16,523 nucleotides of DNA from Oleispira sp963933055 (GTDB taxonomy: Bacteria; Pseudomonadota; Gammaproteobacteria; Pseudomonadales; Oceanobacteraceae): positions 1-16,523 of the forward strand of contig CAWVSY010000071.1 in the NCBI GenBank assembly GCA_963933055.1, given 5' to 3'. The notes under the pieces are model-generated. The model ran no database searches and was not told the DNA's origin. It saw only the letters and a program-made list of their open reading frames with translations. The translations under genes and the position numbers were made by a program. Shown piece by piece: positions 1 through 5,859 of the stretch. Position 1 is the first letter of the stretch, and each line of letters begins with the position of its first letter.

Positions 1-395
1 AATTCACAACCATCACCGATGCCGCTAACAACGTCTGCTGCGATATCAACGTTCAATTTGCCGGTTGCGTAATAGTCTAGGAAAAATAATGGTTCTGCGC
101 CGCCAACGATTAGGTCGTTAACGCACATCGCAACAAGGTCGATACCAATGGTATCGTGCTTGCCGATGTCCATGGCTAGGCGTAATTTTGTGCCTACGCC
201 GTCTGTACCAGAAACCAATACCGGTTGCTTGTAGCCTTGTGGCAGTTCGAATAAGGATGCAAAGCCGCCTAGGCCTGTCATCACTTCTGGACGGCGAGTA
301 CGTTTTGCGACGCCTTTAATTCGTTCAACTAGTGCATTGCCGGCTTCAATATCTACGCCAGCATCTTTGTAACTTAAGGATTTTTGATCGCTCAT
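1..395 (-). CDS. purM: Phosphoribosylformylglycinamidine cyclo-ligase (AIR synthetase), N-terminal part
   Basis: PurM converts FGAM to AIR with ATP, the fifth step of de novo purine synthesis, in the cytoplasm. Only the first 131 residues are in the window; the gene runs off the left edge. The translation begins MSDQKSLSYKDAGVDIEAG, the classic PurM N-terminus. It then has the glycine-rich ATP-binding stretch VSGTDGVGTKL (about 61-71) and the CVNDLIVGGAEPLFFLDY signature (about 91-108). The ATG at 395 is the natural start; only a weak purine-rich Shine-Dalgarno (GAGACG) lies upstream. The gene is divergent from the DUF2066 gene, as is usual in pseudomonad-like genomes. No recognisable PurR-type operator (ACGCAAACGTTTGCGT-like) was seen upstream. 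Identification is secure. Confidence 0.96.
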   Translation of the reverse strand, partial: MSDQKSLSYKDAGVDIEAGNALVERIKGVAKRTRRPEVMTGLGGFASLFELPQGYKQPVLVSGTDGVGTKLRLAMDIGKHDTIGIDLVAMCVNDLIVGGAEPLFFLDYYATGKLNVDIAADVVSGIGDGCE

Positions 396-443
396 TAGTT
401 TACGTCTCGTCGTTCGCTTGTGGCATTTAGTAGTTCTTAGTTT

Positions 444-476
444 GGCTAAATCGCGTGGCTAAAAAGTTGACTAAAT
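444..476. repeat. Three short GGCTAAA-type direct repeats in the purM/DUF2066 intergenic region
   Basis: GGCTAAA occurs at 444-450 and 457-463, and GACTAAA at 469-475, so the copies are 13 and 12 bp apart. They lie in the 233-bp divergent spacer between purM and the DUF2066 gene. The near-helical spacing could suit a protein binding one face of the DNA, but chance is possible in AT-rich DNA. No confident sigma70 promoter could be assigned to either flanking gene. Confidence 0.3.
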
Positions 477-628
477 GTGGGAATTTTAGGCGGCATATTC
501 TACCTGTTTGTCTCTCTCTGTGCACGGATATTGTAGAGTATTTCTTTTGTAATTGTGGTTTGGCTGGCTCCTTGTGTGATGGAGTGGCACAATAGCGACA
601 TTATTTATTGTTATGGCAGGGATTTTTA

Positions 629-1657
629 GTGCGATTTAGTGTCTTGTGTCTATTTTTGGTGATGAGTGTTGTTAGTGCTAATAGTTATGCGGTTAAGGTT
701 TCGGATCTTTATCGGGTGAGTGTTGCGGTTGATGACCAAACGACAGAGAGTCGAAATCAGGGCGTGCAGTGGGCTTTTCAGCAGTTGCTGGTGAAGGTTT
801 CTGGCGATAATAGTATTTTAGAAAACCCAACATTGGTAGCGGCGAGTGCGGATGCTCAGCGTTATTTGCGCGGGTTTAGCTATGAGTCGGATGTGGGTGA
901 TGATCAAATATATTTACAAGCTTGGTTCAGTAAAGCGCTGGTTGTGCCTTTGTTGAAGCGCGCGTCTGCACCTATTTGGGGTGAAAATAGACCGCTATTA
1001 TTGAATTGGTTGGCAATTGAACCTTCAACAACGGAAGAGCGCACGATTGTTTCTAACAATTTGCCACAATGGCAAGGGCGTTTTGATCGTGTTTTTGCGG
1101 AGCGTGGTTTGCCTGTTTTGTGGCCTACGGTCGATTTAGAAGACAGTTCGGCATTGACGATTGAGCAGCTGTGGTGGTTAATCCCTGAGTCTATTAAGCA
1201 GGCGTCTGAGCGCTATCAGGCGGATGCGGTTTTGGCGGGGCGTTTGAATCAATCGTCGGAAGGTGCTTGGCAGTATGAGGGTATTTTCTTGAATGCTGGT
1301 GAGTCTTTGCCGTTGTCTACTTCTGGGGAGACTCCTCAGGCCGCGTTGATTTTGGTTGCGGCGCAGTTGAGTAAATATTTTTCTGATCGTTTTGCAATTA
1401 AGCCAAGCAGTATTGATCATCGACAGGGAATTCGTGTTGTAATTAGCAAGGTAAAAGATTTTACCGATTATTCTCGTGTTTTGGCGTATTTGAACAGCAT
1501 TACGGGTGTTCGTAATGTTGAAGTTGCTCAGGTAGATAGAGATAATTTGGAGCTCTATTTAAGCCTTGAGGGCGATTGGGCTAAGGTGCAGCGTATTATT
1601 CGTTTGGATAAGAAGCTGATTTCATTACAAGAAAAAGAATTTGAATGGGCGCAGTAG
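629..1657 (+). CDS. DUF2066 domain-containing exported protein
   Basis: A 342-residue protein matching the DUF2066 family, usually encoded between purM and hda in gammaproteobacteria; its function is unknown. I place the start at the GTG at 629, because GGCAGGGA lies about 7 bases upstream and the product then opens with a clean signal peptide. That peptide is basic MRF, then LCLFLVMSVV, then a SANSYA cleavage region, with the mature protein starting near VKVSDLY. An in-frame TTG at 608 is a longer but less likely start. The mature part begins with YRVSVAVDDQTTESRNQGVQWAFQQLLVKVSGD, the typical DUF2066 opening. The C-terminal half resembles a periplasmic alpha/beta domain. The hda gene follows after 23 bases, so the two are probably co-transcribed. 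Start choice is less sure than the family. Confidence 0.85.
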   Translation: MRFSVLCLFLVMSVVSANSYAVKVSDLYRVSVAVDDQTTESRNQGVQWAFQQLLVKVSGDNSILENPTLVAASADAQRYLRGFSYESDVGDDQIYLQAWFSKALVVPLLKRASAPIWGENRPLLLNWLAIEPSTTEERTIVSNNLPQWQGRFDRVFAERGLPVLWPTVDLEDSSALTIEQLWWLIPESIKQASERYQADAVLAGRLNQSSEGAWQYEGIFLNAGESLPLSTSGETPQAALILVAAQLSKYFSDRFAIKPSSIDHRQGIRVVISKVKDFTDYSRVLAYLNSITGVRNVEVAQVDRDNLELYLSLEGDWAKVQRIIRLDKKLISLQEKEFEWAQ

Positions 1658-1666
1658 GCGCTAAGC

Positions 1667-1679
1667 TAGGAGACTCCTA
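1667..1679 (+). promoter_or_regulatory. hda ribosome binding site inside a perfect palindrome
   Basis: The hda Shine-Dalgarno AGGAG (1668-1672) sits 8 bases before the ATG and forms the left arm of the 13-bp palindrome TAGGAG-A-CTCCTA. In mRNA the arms could pair (about 5 bp with a 3-base loop) and cover the Shine-Dalgarno. This suggests modest translational control, or it may be coincidental. Confidence 0.5.
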
Positions 1680-1680
1680 A

Positions 1681-2388
1681 ATGGCTATTGAAGCCCAAGC
1701 AGAGCAGTTAACGTTATCGGTTTCGGTGAGAGACGATGCTCGCTTTGCTAATTATTTTGCCGGTCCGAATGCGCAGGTGGTTTATTCTGTTCAGGATCAG
1801 TGGCGTGAAGGCGGTGAGCCGTTTATTTATTTGTGGGGCAGTGAGGGTGTAGGTTGTAGCCATTTGCTGCAGGCTGCGTGTCATTATGCTGAGGGCTTAG
1901 GTCATAAGGCGGTGTATTTGCCGTTGGATGAACTGGTTGCTTATGATCCGGCGGTATTTGAAGATTTAGAGGTTTTGCAGTTGGTTGCTTTGGATAATAT
2001 TGAGGCGATTGCGGGCAAACCTGAGTGGGAAGAAGCGTTATTTCATTTGTTTAACCGTTTGCGTGATGCGGGTTCGCGTATGTTGGTTGCGGCGAGCGAT
2101 GCGCCTCGTAATAACGGCATTTTGTTGCCTGATTTAACCTCGCGTTTAAGCTGGGGTATTACCTATCAGCTTGAGCCGTTGGAAGATGAGGATAAGTTGA
2201 AGGCGTTGTTATTGCGCGCTCGTGTTCGTGGTTTGAATATGAGTGAAGAGGTTGCGCGTTATATTTTGACTCGTGGTCCGCGCGATATGGCGGGTTTATT
2301 TGATTTATTGGCGGAGCTTGATCAAGCGTCGCTTTCTGCACAGCGTAAGCTGACGAAACCGTTTGTGAAAGAGTTGATGAGCTGGTAG
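1681..2388 (+). CDS. hda: DnaA regulatory inactivator Hda
   Basis: Hda is a DnaA-related AAA+ protein that, bound to the DNA-loaded beta sliding clamp, stimulates hydrolysis of DnaA-ATP and so prevents re-initiation of replication. The 235-residue length fits the family. The N-terminus carries the clamp-binding motif QLTLSV (residues 9-14). A degenerate Walker A, GSEGVGCSH (53-61), lacks the usual Lys-Thr, as is typical of Hda. Walker B is LVALDNIE (101-108), sensor I LVAASDAP (135-142), the arginine-finger (box VII) segment LPDLTSRLSWG (149-159, R155), and sensor II RGPRDM (198-203). The start ATG has a strong AGGAG site. It is the second gene after DUF2066 and probably shares its transcript. 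Confidence 0.95.
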   Translation: MAIEAQAEQLTLSVSVRDDARFANYFAGPNAQVVYSVQDQWREGGEPFIYLWGSEGVGCSHLLQAACHYAEGLGHKAVYLPLDELVAYDPAVFEDLEVLQLVALDNIEAIAGKPEWEEALFHLFNRLRDAGSRMLVAASDAPRNNGILLPDLTSRLSWGITYQLEPLEDEDKLKALLLRARVRGLNMSEEVARYILTRGPRDMAGLFDLLAELDQASLSAQRKLTKPFVKELMSW

Positions 2389-2390
2389 CT

Positions 2391-2418
2391 GTTAACTCTT
2401 AACTTTTACTCTTTTTTA
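2391..2418 (+). terminator. Possible weak terminator after hda
   Basis: GTTAA-CTC-TTAAC (2391-2403) forms a 5-bp, 3-base-loop hairpin three bases after the hda stop, followed by T-rich sequence (TTTTACTCTTTTTT). The stem is AT-rich, so termination would be inefficient; this is tentative. Confidence 0.3.
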
Positions 2419-2460
2419 GCCGTAATCTTTTTACGCGCTGTATTAGGTAATTCTTTTCTG

Positions 2461-2540
2461 GGCACGGCGTGAATCCATCGTTCGTGCCTCACTCTCCCTG
2501 GAGCCTCGACCCCCGCATCCATGCGGCGTGAACGTCCCTG
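2461..2540. repeat. Palindrome-rich extragenic element
   Basis: This GC-richer block follows hda. It has an outer inverted repeat GGCACG (2461-2466) / CGTGCC (2483-2488), a tight palindrome CCGCAT-CC-ATGCGG (2513-2526), and a direct repeat GGCGTGAA at 2466-2473 and 2525-2532. No open reading frame uses it. It looks like a REP/BIME-like dispersed element; copy number elsewhere in the genome is unknown. Confidence 0.45.
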
Positions 2541-2697
2541 AAATGAATCACACTAAAACGTCGCCTCAAGCAATAATTTAGATTTGAAGAAAGATAGCGC
2601 GTCATTATGTCTAAATGTAGGATTGCAGTTGAGTTAGAGGCAATTTTCGCACTTTGCGCATCGGTATGGGGGATAGCGTTTAAGGCCTTCTGAGGGA
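2541..2697. other. Non-coding stretch without recognisable genes
   Basis: This lies between the two palindromic elements in the 457-bp gap from hda (ends 2388) to the stop of the exonuclease-like gene (2846). I see no credible coding region, RNA gene or promoter here. It may be spacer between repeat elements or the interior of a degenerate mobile repeat. Confidence 0.4.
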
Positions 2698-2762
2698 GGG
2701 ATCCCGAAGAGAGTCTACAGGGATCGTATTTACGACGTGCCGTAAAACGACATACCCTGTAG
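2698..2762. repeat. Long imperfect palindrome with nested perfect stems
   Basis: Outer arms CTACAGGG (2715-2722) and CCCTGTAG (2755-2762) enclose inner arms TTTACG (2729-2734) and CGTAAA (2741-2746) around the loop ACGTGC. The connecting segments are also nearly complementary, so the 48-bp unit could fold into one long hairpin on either strand. A GGGATCCC palindrome (2698-2705) stands just to the left. There is no T-tract after it, so a classic terminator is unlikely; a mobile or REP-like hairpin unit is more plausible. Confidence 0.6.
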
Positions 2763-2776
2763 CGATAGAAAGCTAA

Positions 2777-2879
2777 GTGCTAGTCGTTCGCCACTTCGTG
2801 CTAGTCGTTCGCTGGGCTGTCGCGTTTCCGGCCTATCACTTCGTGCTAGTCGTTCGCTGGGCTGCGCTGCTCCGCAGCG
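2777..2879. repeat. Direct repeat cluster overlapping the 3' end of the exonuclease-like gene
   Basis: A 28-bp sequence is repeated exactly at 2792-2819 and 2837-2864 (period 45 bp). Its core GTGCTAGTCGTTCGC is present a third time at 2777-2791, 21 bp before the second copy. The last copy runs into a hairpin CGCTGC-TCC-GCAGCG (2865-2879). The minus-strand reading of the last copy supplies the final codons and the TAG stop of the adjacent gene. A partial relative, GTCGTTCGCT, occurs at 409-418 just upstream of purM, suggesting a dispersed family. Confidence 0.75.
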
Positions 2880-3352
2880 TTCACGCGAACCCACATTTCT
2901 AGCATCAAGCGTACATTGTCTTCGCAGCGATGTGGATTGAGTTCAAGGTCGGTGCGTAGGTCTTCCATGATCTGGTAGCGTTCTTCAGTTTCGCTTGGGT
3001 GCCACTCGTGCATGCCGATAAGGTCAGAGCCTGGCTCTTTATCGTATGCATCGTACATTCGCTCTAGCAGCTCCATAGTACGTTCAGCATCTTGCACCAA
3101 GTAATAAGAATTCTCACAATCAAATTCAAATTCCTTAACCGCTTCCCACACGGGCTCGCCCGACTGAATAAGAATCTCTTGAGTCATGCCATGCAGCTCT
3201 TCCAAGCCTGCATCCCACTCATGCCAGTTCTCTTCTGGCTGAATCAAAGTACTCTTAATTGTGCCGTCGGTTAACGACCAAGCAATCGCAATGGGATGTC
3301 CATCTAGCTCGTAAGAGCTGGCATCAATAACTAAAAACTGAGGATATTCCAT
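2846..3352 (-). CDS. Degenerate DnaQ/RNase-H-fold exonuclease-like protein
   Basis: A 168-residue protein. Its layout matches small 3'-5' exonucleases of the DEDDh type: FLVIDASSYELDGHPIAIAWSL at the start, then W..W....EELHGMT (about residues 43-57). A LVQDAERTMELLERMYDAY helix is at about 85-103 and an HRCEDN motif (about 141-146) follows. The first catalytic motif, normally DxE, reads V-I-D here, so the leading Asp seems lost and the Glu is replaced by Asp. The later Asp and the His...Asp motif remain. Activity is therefore doubtful; a binding or regulatory role, or altered chemistry, is possible. I choose the ATG at 3352, with AGG 9 bases upstream, over a TTG at 3358. The last residues (about NAAEQRSPAND) are encoded by the direct repeat cluster. 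The gene is downstream of the desaturase on the same strand, 41 bp away. Confidence 0.65.
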   Translation of the reverse strand: MEYPQFLVIDASSYELDGHPIAIAWSLTDGTIKSTLIQPEENWHEWDAGLEELHGMTQEILIQSGEPVWEAVKEFEFDCENSYYLVQDAERTMELLERMYDAYDKEPGSDLIGMHEWHPSETEERYQIMEDLRTDLELNPHRCEDNVRLMLEMWVRVNAAEQRSPAND

Positions 3353-3393
3353 AAACAACTACCTAGCGTGAAATCAAAGGGTATAAATTGGCG

Positions 3394-4503
3394 CTAAGAT
3401 AATCTGCTTGAGCTTTCTAAGCAACCATCATTCACCCGTGAATCAATTTGCCCCATATTCTTCAAATGTCTTACATGGCCAAGAATGGCTTGCCATACGG
3501 AAGAATACTCTCGATGAAGGGTATTTTCTTGCGCGCACACTTTGCGCACAATTTTATGCAACTCAGGATAATGAATGTGACTGATTCTCGGAAATAAATG
3601 ATGCTCAACCTGAAAATTCAAACCACCCACACACCACGTAGTGAGCTTACTATTCGGCGCAAAATCCGCTGTGGTGGCTAGCTGATGGGCGGCCCACTCA
3701 TACGGTAAATTGCCATTCTCGTCGGGCCGCGGAAATTCCGTTTTATCCACCACATGCGCAAGCTGAAAAACCACGGCAAATAAAACACCCATCACCGCAT
3801 GCAAGCATAAGAAACCGATGAGCGTAGCTTCCCAGCCTAAAAAGTAACTTGGAATAACTAAATACACAGACAGATAAAAGACTTTGCTTAACCAAAAAAT
3901 GGCCGACTCTTTGATGCCGTATTTTTGCGAGAATTCTTGCTCGCCAATTTTTTGATTAAAATAGGCTAGAAAATCTAAAACAAAAAACCAAAACAAACTC
4001 GTTAATGGGTACAAAGCCCAAATATAAATATGCTGCCAGCGGTGAAACCAATAATGGGGTTTGTCAGGGCTCATGCGTAACAAACCAAAAGCCTCAATAT
4101 CTTCATCTGCAGCGGCGACATTGGTATAAGGATGATGATTTAAATTGTGTTTTTGCTTCCAATAAAAAGCATTGCTGCCAATGATATTAAACGTATGAGC
4201 AGCCAAACTATTCAGTATTTTGTTTTTACTAAAACTGCCATGGGCACCGTCATGCATAATATTAAAACCGACAAGGGCTGTGGCAAACCCATGAAAGGCC
4301 CAGACGAACCAAACATAAGGCTGTGGAATAACATAAAAGCACGCGTACGAGCCAACGAACATCAATGAAATGATCAAGGCTTTTTGAAATAGGGCACTAT
4401 TGCCTGTTTTGGCGATTTTATTCTGTTGGAAATAGGCGTTAACGGCATTTCCGAGCGCGGTTTGTAATGGGCGCTGAGCATTGTTATGGCTAAGGCTAGT
4501 CAT
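3394..4503 (-). CDS. Membrane fatty acid desaturase (QxxHH histidine-box type)
   Basis: This 369-residue integral membrane di-iron desaturase would introduce a double bond into acyl chains, probably of membrane lipids or acyl-CoA. The three histidine boxes are intact: HDGAH (84-88), HNLNHH (119-124) and QVEHH (298-302). An extra His is in QLAH (247-250). The Gln in box 3 is typical of front-end (delta-6-like) desaturases, but there is no fused cytochrome b5 domain, so an external ferredoxin or reductase would supply electrons. Hydrophobic segments lie at about 42-60, 64-82, 160-180, 203-222 and 226-247. The ATG at 4503 has no clear Shine-Dalgarno. The AraC-family gene lies 109 bp upstream in the same direction and likely controls it. 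Regiospecificity cannot be read from the sequence. Confidence 0.9.
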   Translation of the reverse strand: MTSLSHNNAQRPLQTALGNAVNAYFQQNKIAKTGNSALFQKALIISLMFVGSYACFYVIPQPYVWFVWAFHGFATALVGFNIMHDGAHGSFSKNKILNSLAAHTFNIIGSNAFYWKQKHNLNHHPYTNVAAADEDIEAFGLLRMSPDKPHYWFHRWQHIYIWALYPLTSLFWFFVLDFLAYFNQKIGEQEFSQKYGIKESAIFWLSKVFYLSVYLVIPSYFLGWEATLIGFLCLHAVMGVLFAVVFQLAHVVDKTEFPRPDENGNLPYEWAAHQLATTADFAPNSKLTTWCVGGLNFQVEHHLFPRISHIHYPELHKIVRKVCAQENTLHREYSSVWQAILGHVRHLKNMGQIDSRVNDGCLESSSRLS

Positions 4504-4522
4504 GTGTAAGTACTTTTTTATT

Positions 4523-4551
4523 ATTATGCTTGTTTTAATGATGACGTTTAA
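4523..4551 (-). promoter_or_regulatory. Candidate promoter of the desaturase gene
   Basis: On the minus strand TTAAAC (4551-4546), a 17-base spacer and CATAAT (4528-4523) precede the desaturase ATG by about 20 bases. The -10 matches the consensus at 5 of 6 positions and the -35 at only 3 of 6, as expected for an activator-dependent promoter. A tandem CTGATTG-CTGATTG repeat (4569-4582) stands just upstream of the -35 and could be an activator site. Tentative. Confidence 0.3.
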
Positions 4552-4612
4552 CGACTTAATCCATCCTACTGATTGCTGATTGAATGTAAACCATCAATTT
4601 ACCCCGTAAGGC

Positions 4613-5632
4613 TCATTGCTTCGATTTTCGATAGGCACGAGGGCTTTGGCCTAACCACCGTCTAAATGCACGGCCAAAGTTTGAAGGATCGTTATACCCT
4701 AGATTCATCGAAATTTGTTCAATCGACATTGAGCTGCCATCCAATAGTTCTAAGGCTTTTTCTCGGCGTGCTTCATCAAGGGTATGCTGATAGCTTGTAT
4801 TGAGCTGTGCTAGTTGGCGATTAACCGTTCTTGGGCTGCTATTCAGTGCTTTTGCCATGACAGGCAACGTTGGAAATGCCTGCATTTTTTCTAGTTTATA
4901 GCGAATCTGGGTCACAAGGTCTTGGCCATGATCCAGTTGTGCTAATAGCTTTTCACACTCCGTTTCAGCTAAGCCACGAGAAATAGCATTGGCTGTTGAA
5001 ACCGGTACCTCCAACATAAACTCAGGAAAACAAACTTGATTGTACGGCTGATTAAATAAAACCGGTGCGCCAAATAATTGCTCGTATGCTTCTGGGTTTG
5101 CTCTTGGGGCGTGGGTTAATTTAATGATGGCCGAAAGCTCTTCTTGCTTACTGATCAGAAAGCGTGCAACACCAATAAAACTTGAGATGATATTTTCTAC
5201 GACAAAAGGGAAGGTATCTGGCATCGACGCCATGCGGTTTACTTGAATAACTGCGCTGTCATCTTCTTTATGAAAACGTATGTCCGCTAATAGCGTGCGT
5301 GTGCGCGCGTAGCGAATGGCTAATGATAATGCTTGGCCTAAATCATCGGCGGCCATCGCCGCAAAACCGACAAAACCATGGCTTGAAATACTTAGGCCTT
5401 GCCCATGCTTTATTCCCAGTAAAGGATCTTGGGTAAGGTGCAGGGCATTTTCGACGATTTGCTGATACTGCATCGGCGAAATACGGCTGTTATTTTGAAA
5501 ATCCTCTTCCCTTAATTGGCTTTGATCTAGAATTTGTTCGCTATTAAATCCTTGCTCTTTCAGTAATGAAATAAGCTGAGTTAAATAATCAGTAGTCAAA
5601 AAAGCTCTGTGATGCGAAGATGTCGGAATCAT
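4613..5632 (-). CDS. AraC-family transcriptional regulator (Arabinose_bd-type N-terminal domain, HTH_18)
   Basis: A 339-residue regulator of the OruR/ArgR-like AraC subgroup. The N-terminal part (about 20-205) looks like the effector-sensing domain (PF12625 type), with ISPMQYQQIVENALHLTQDPLLG and SISSHGFVGFAAMAADDLGQAL. The C-terminal DNA-binding domain has two helix-turn-helix units: about 255-276 (LPVMAKALNSSPRTVNRQL) and about 303-325. It ends with the family signature LGYNDPSNFGRAFRRWLGQSPRAYR (about 311-335). It lies between, and faces away from, an acyl-CoA ligase gene and shares its strand with the desaturase. It is therefore a likely activator of desaturation and perhaps fatty-acid uptake in response to an acyl ligand (inference). 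A perfect inverted repeat lies 22-40 bases before its start. No good Shine-Dalgarno was seen. Confidence 0.88.
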   Translation of the reverse strand: MIPTSSHHRAFLTTDYLTQLISLLKEQGFNSEQILDQSQLREEDFQNNSRISPMQYQQIVENALHLTQDPLLGIKHGQGLSISSHGFVGFAAMAADDLGQALSLAIRYARTRTLLADIRFHKEDDSAVIQVNRMASMPDTFPFVVENIISSFIGVARFLISKQEELSAIIKLTHAPRANPEAYEQLFGAPVLFNQPYNQVCFPEFMLEVPVSTANAISRGLAETECEKLLAQLDHGQDLVTQIRYKLEKMQAFPTLPVMAKALNSSPRTVNRQLAQLNTSYQHTLDEARREKALELLDGSSMSIEQISMNLGYNDPSNFGRAFRRWLGQSPRAYRKSKQ

Positions 5633-5653
5633 GAAAATACACTGTGGCGTAAT

Positions 5654-5672
5654 ATGACAGAAATCCTGTCAT
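5654..5672. promoter_or_regulatory. Perfect 7-bp inverted repeat operator candidate upstream of the AraC gene
   Basis: ATGACAG-AAATC-CTGTCAT is a 19-bp interrupted palindrome 22 bases upstream of the regulator's ATG. It overlaps the -10 (CAGGAT, minus strand 5668-5663) of a candidate sigma70 promoter whose -35 is TTGAAA (5691-5686, 17-bp spacer). This position suits a repressor. AraC proteins more often bind direct repeats, so a TetR-like or other dimeric regulator is also possible. Confidence 0.5.
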
Positions 5673-5834
5673 GAAAAAGGCTTCATTTCAAGATACTTTT
5701 CAGTCATAGTAGATGCTGAATAATTAATATTAATAATAATGAAATTCAAAATCAGTGTTCCGAGCCCGCAATTTAATTCAAGATTTTCGTATGTCTTCGA
5801 ACTTAAATACTACGGGACGTTGATTTTATATATT

Positions 5835-5849
5835 TAGCAAATATTGCTA
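5835..5849. promoter_or_regulatory. 15-bp palindrome abutting the acyl-CoA ligase ribosome binding site
   Basis: TAGCAA-ATA-TTGCTA ends exactly where the AGGGGG Shine-Dalgarno (5849-5854) begins. As DNA it could be an operator; as RNA it would be a 6-bp hairpin with a 3-base loop directly beside the ribosome binding site. No clear sigma70 promoter is visible in the AT-rich upstream stretch, so activator-dependent or alternative control is likely. Confidence 0.45.
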
Positions 5850-5859
5850 GGGGGTAATG

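Noticed and set aside
1178..1420. Minus-strand 80-residue open frame inside the DUF2066 gene
   Set aside because: It is Arg/Leu-rich shadow sequence of the plus-strand gene, without ribosome site or family resemblance.
2389..2845. CRISPR array
   Set aside because: The direct repeats number only two full and one partial copy with unequal spacing (21 and 45 bp), and no cas genes are near.
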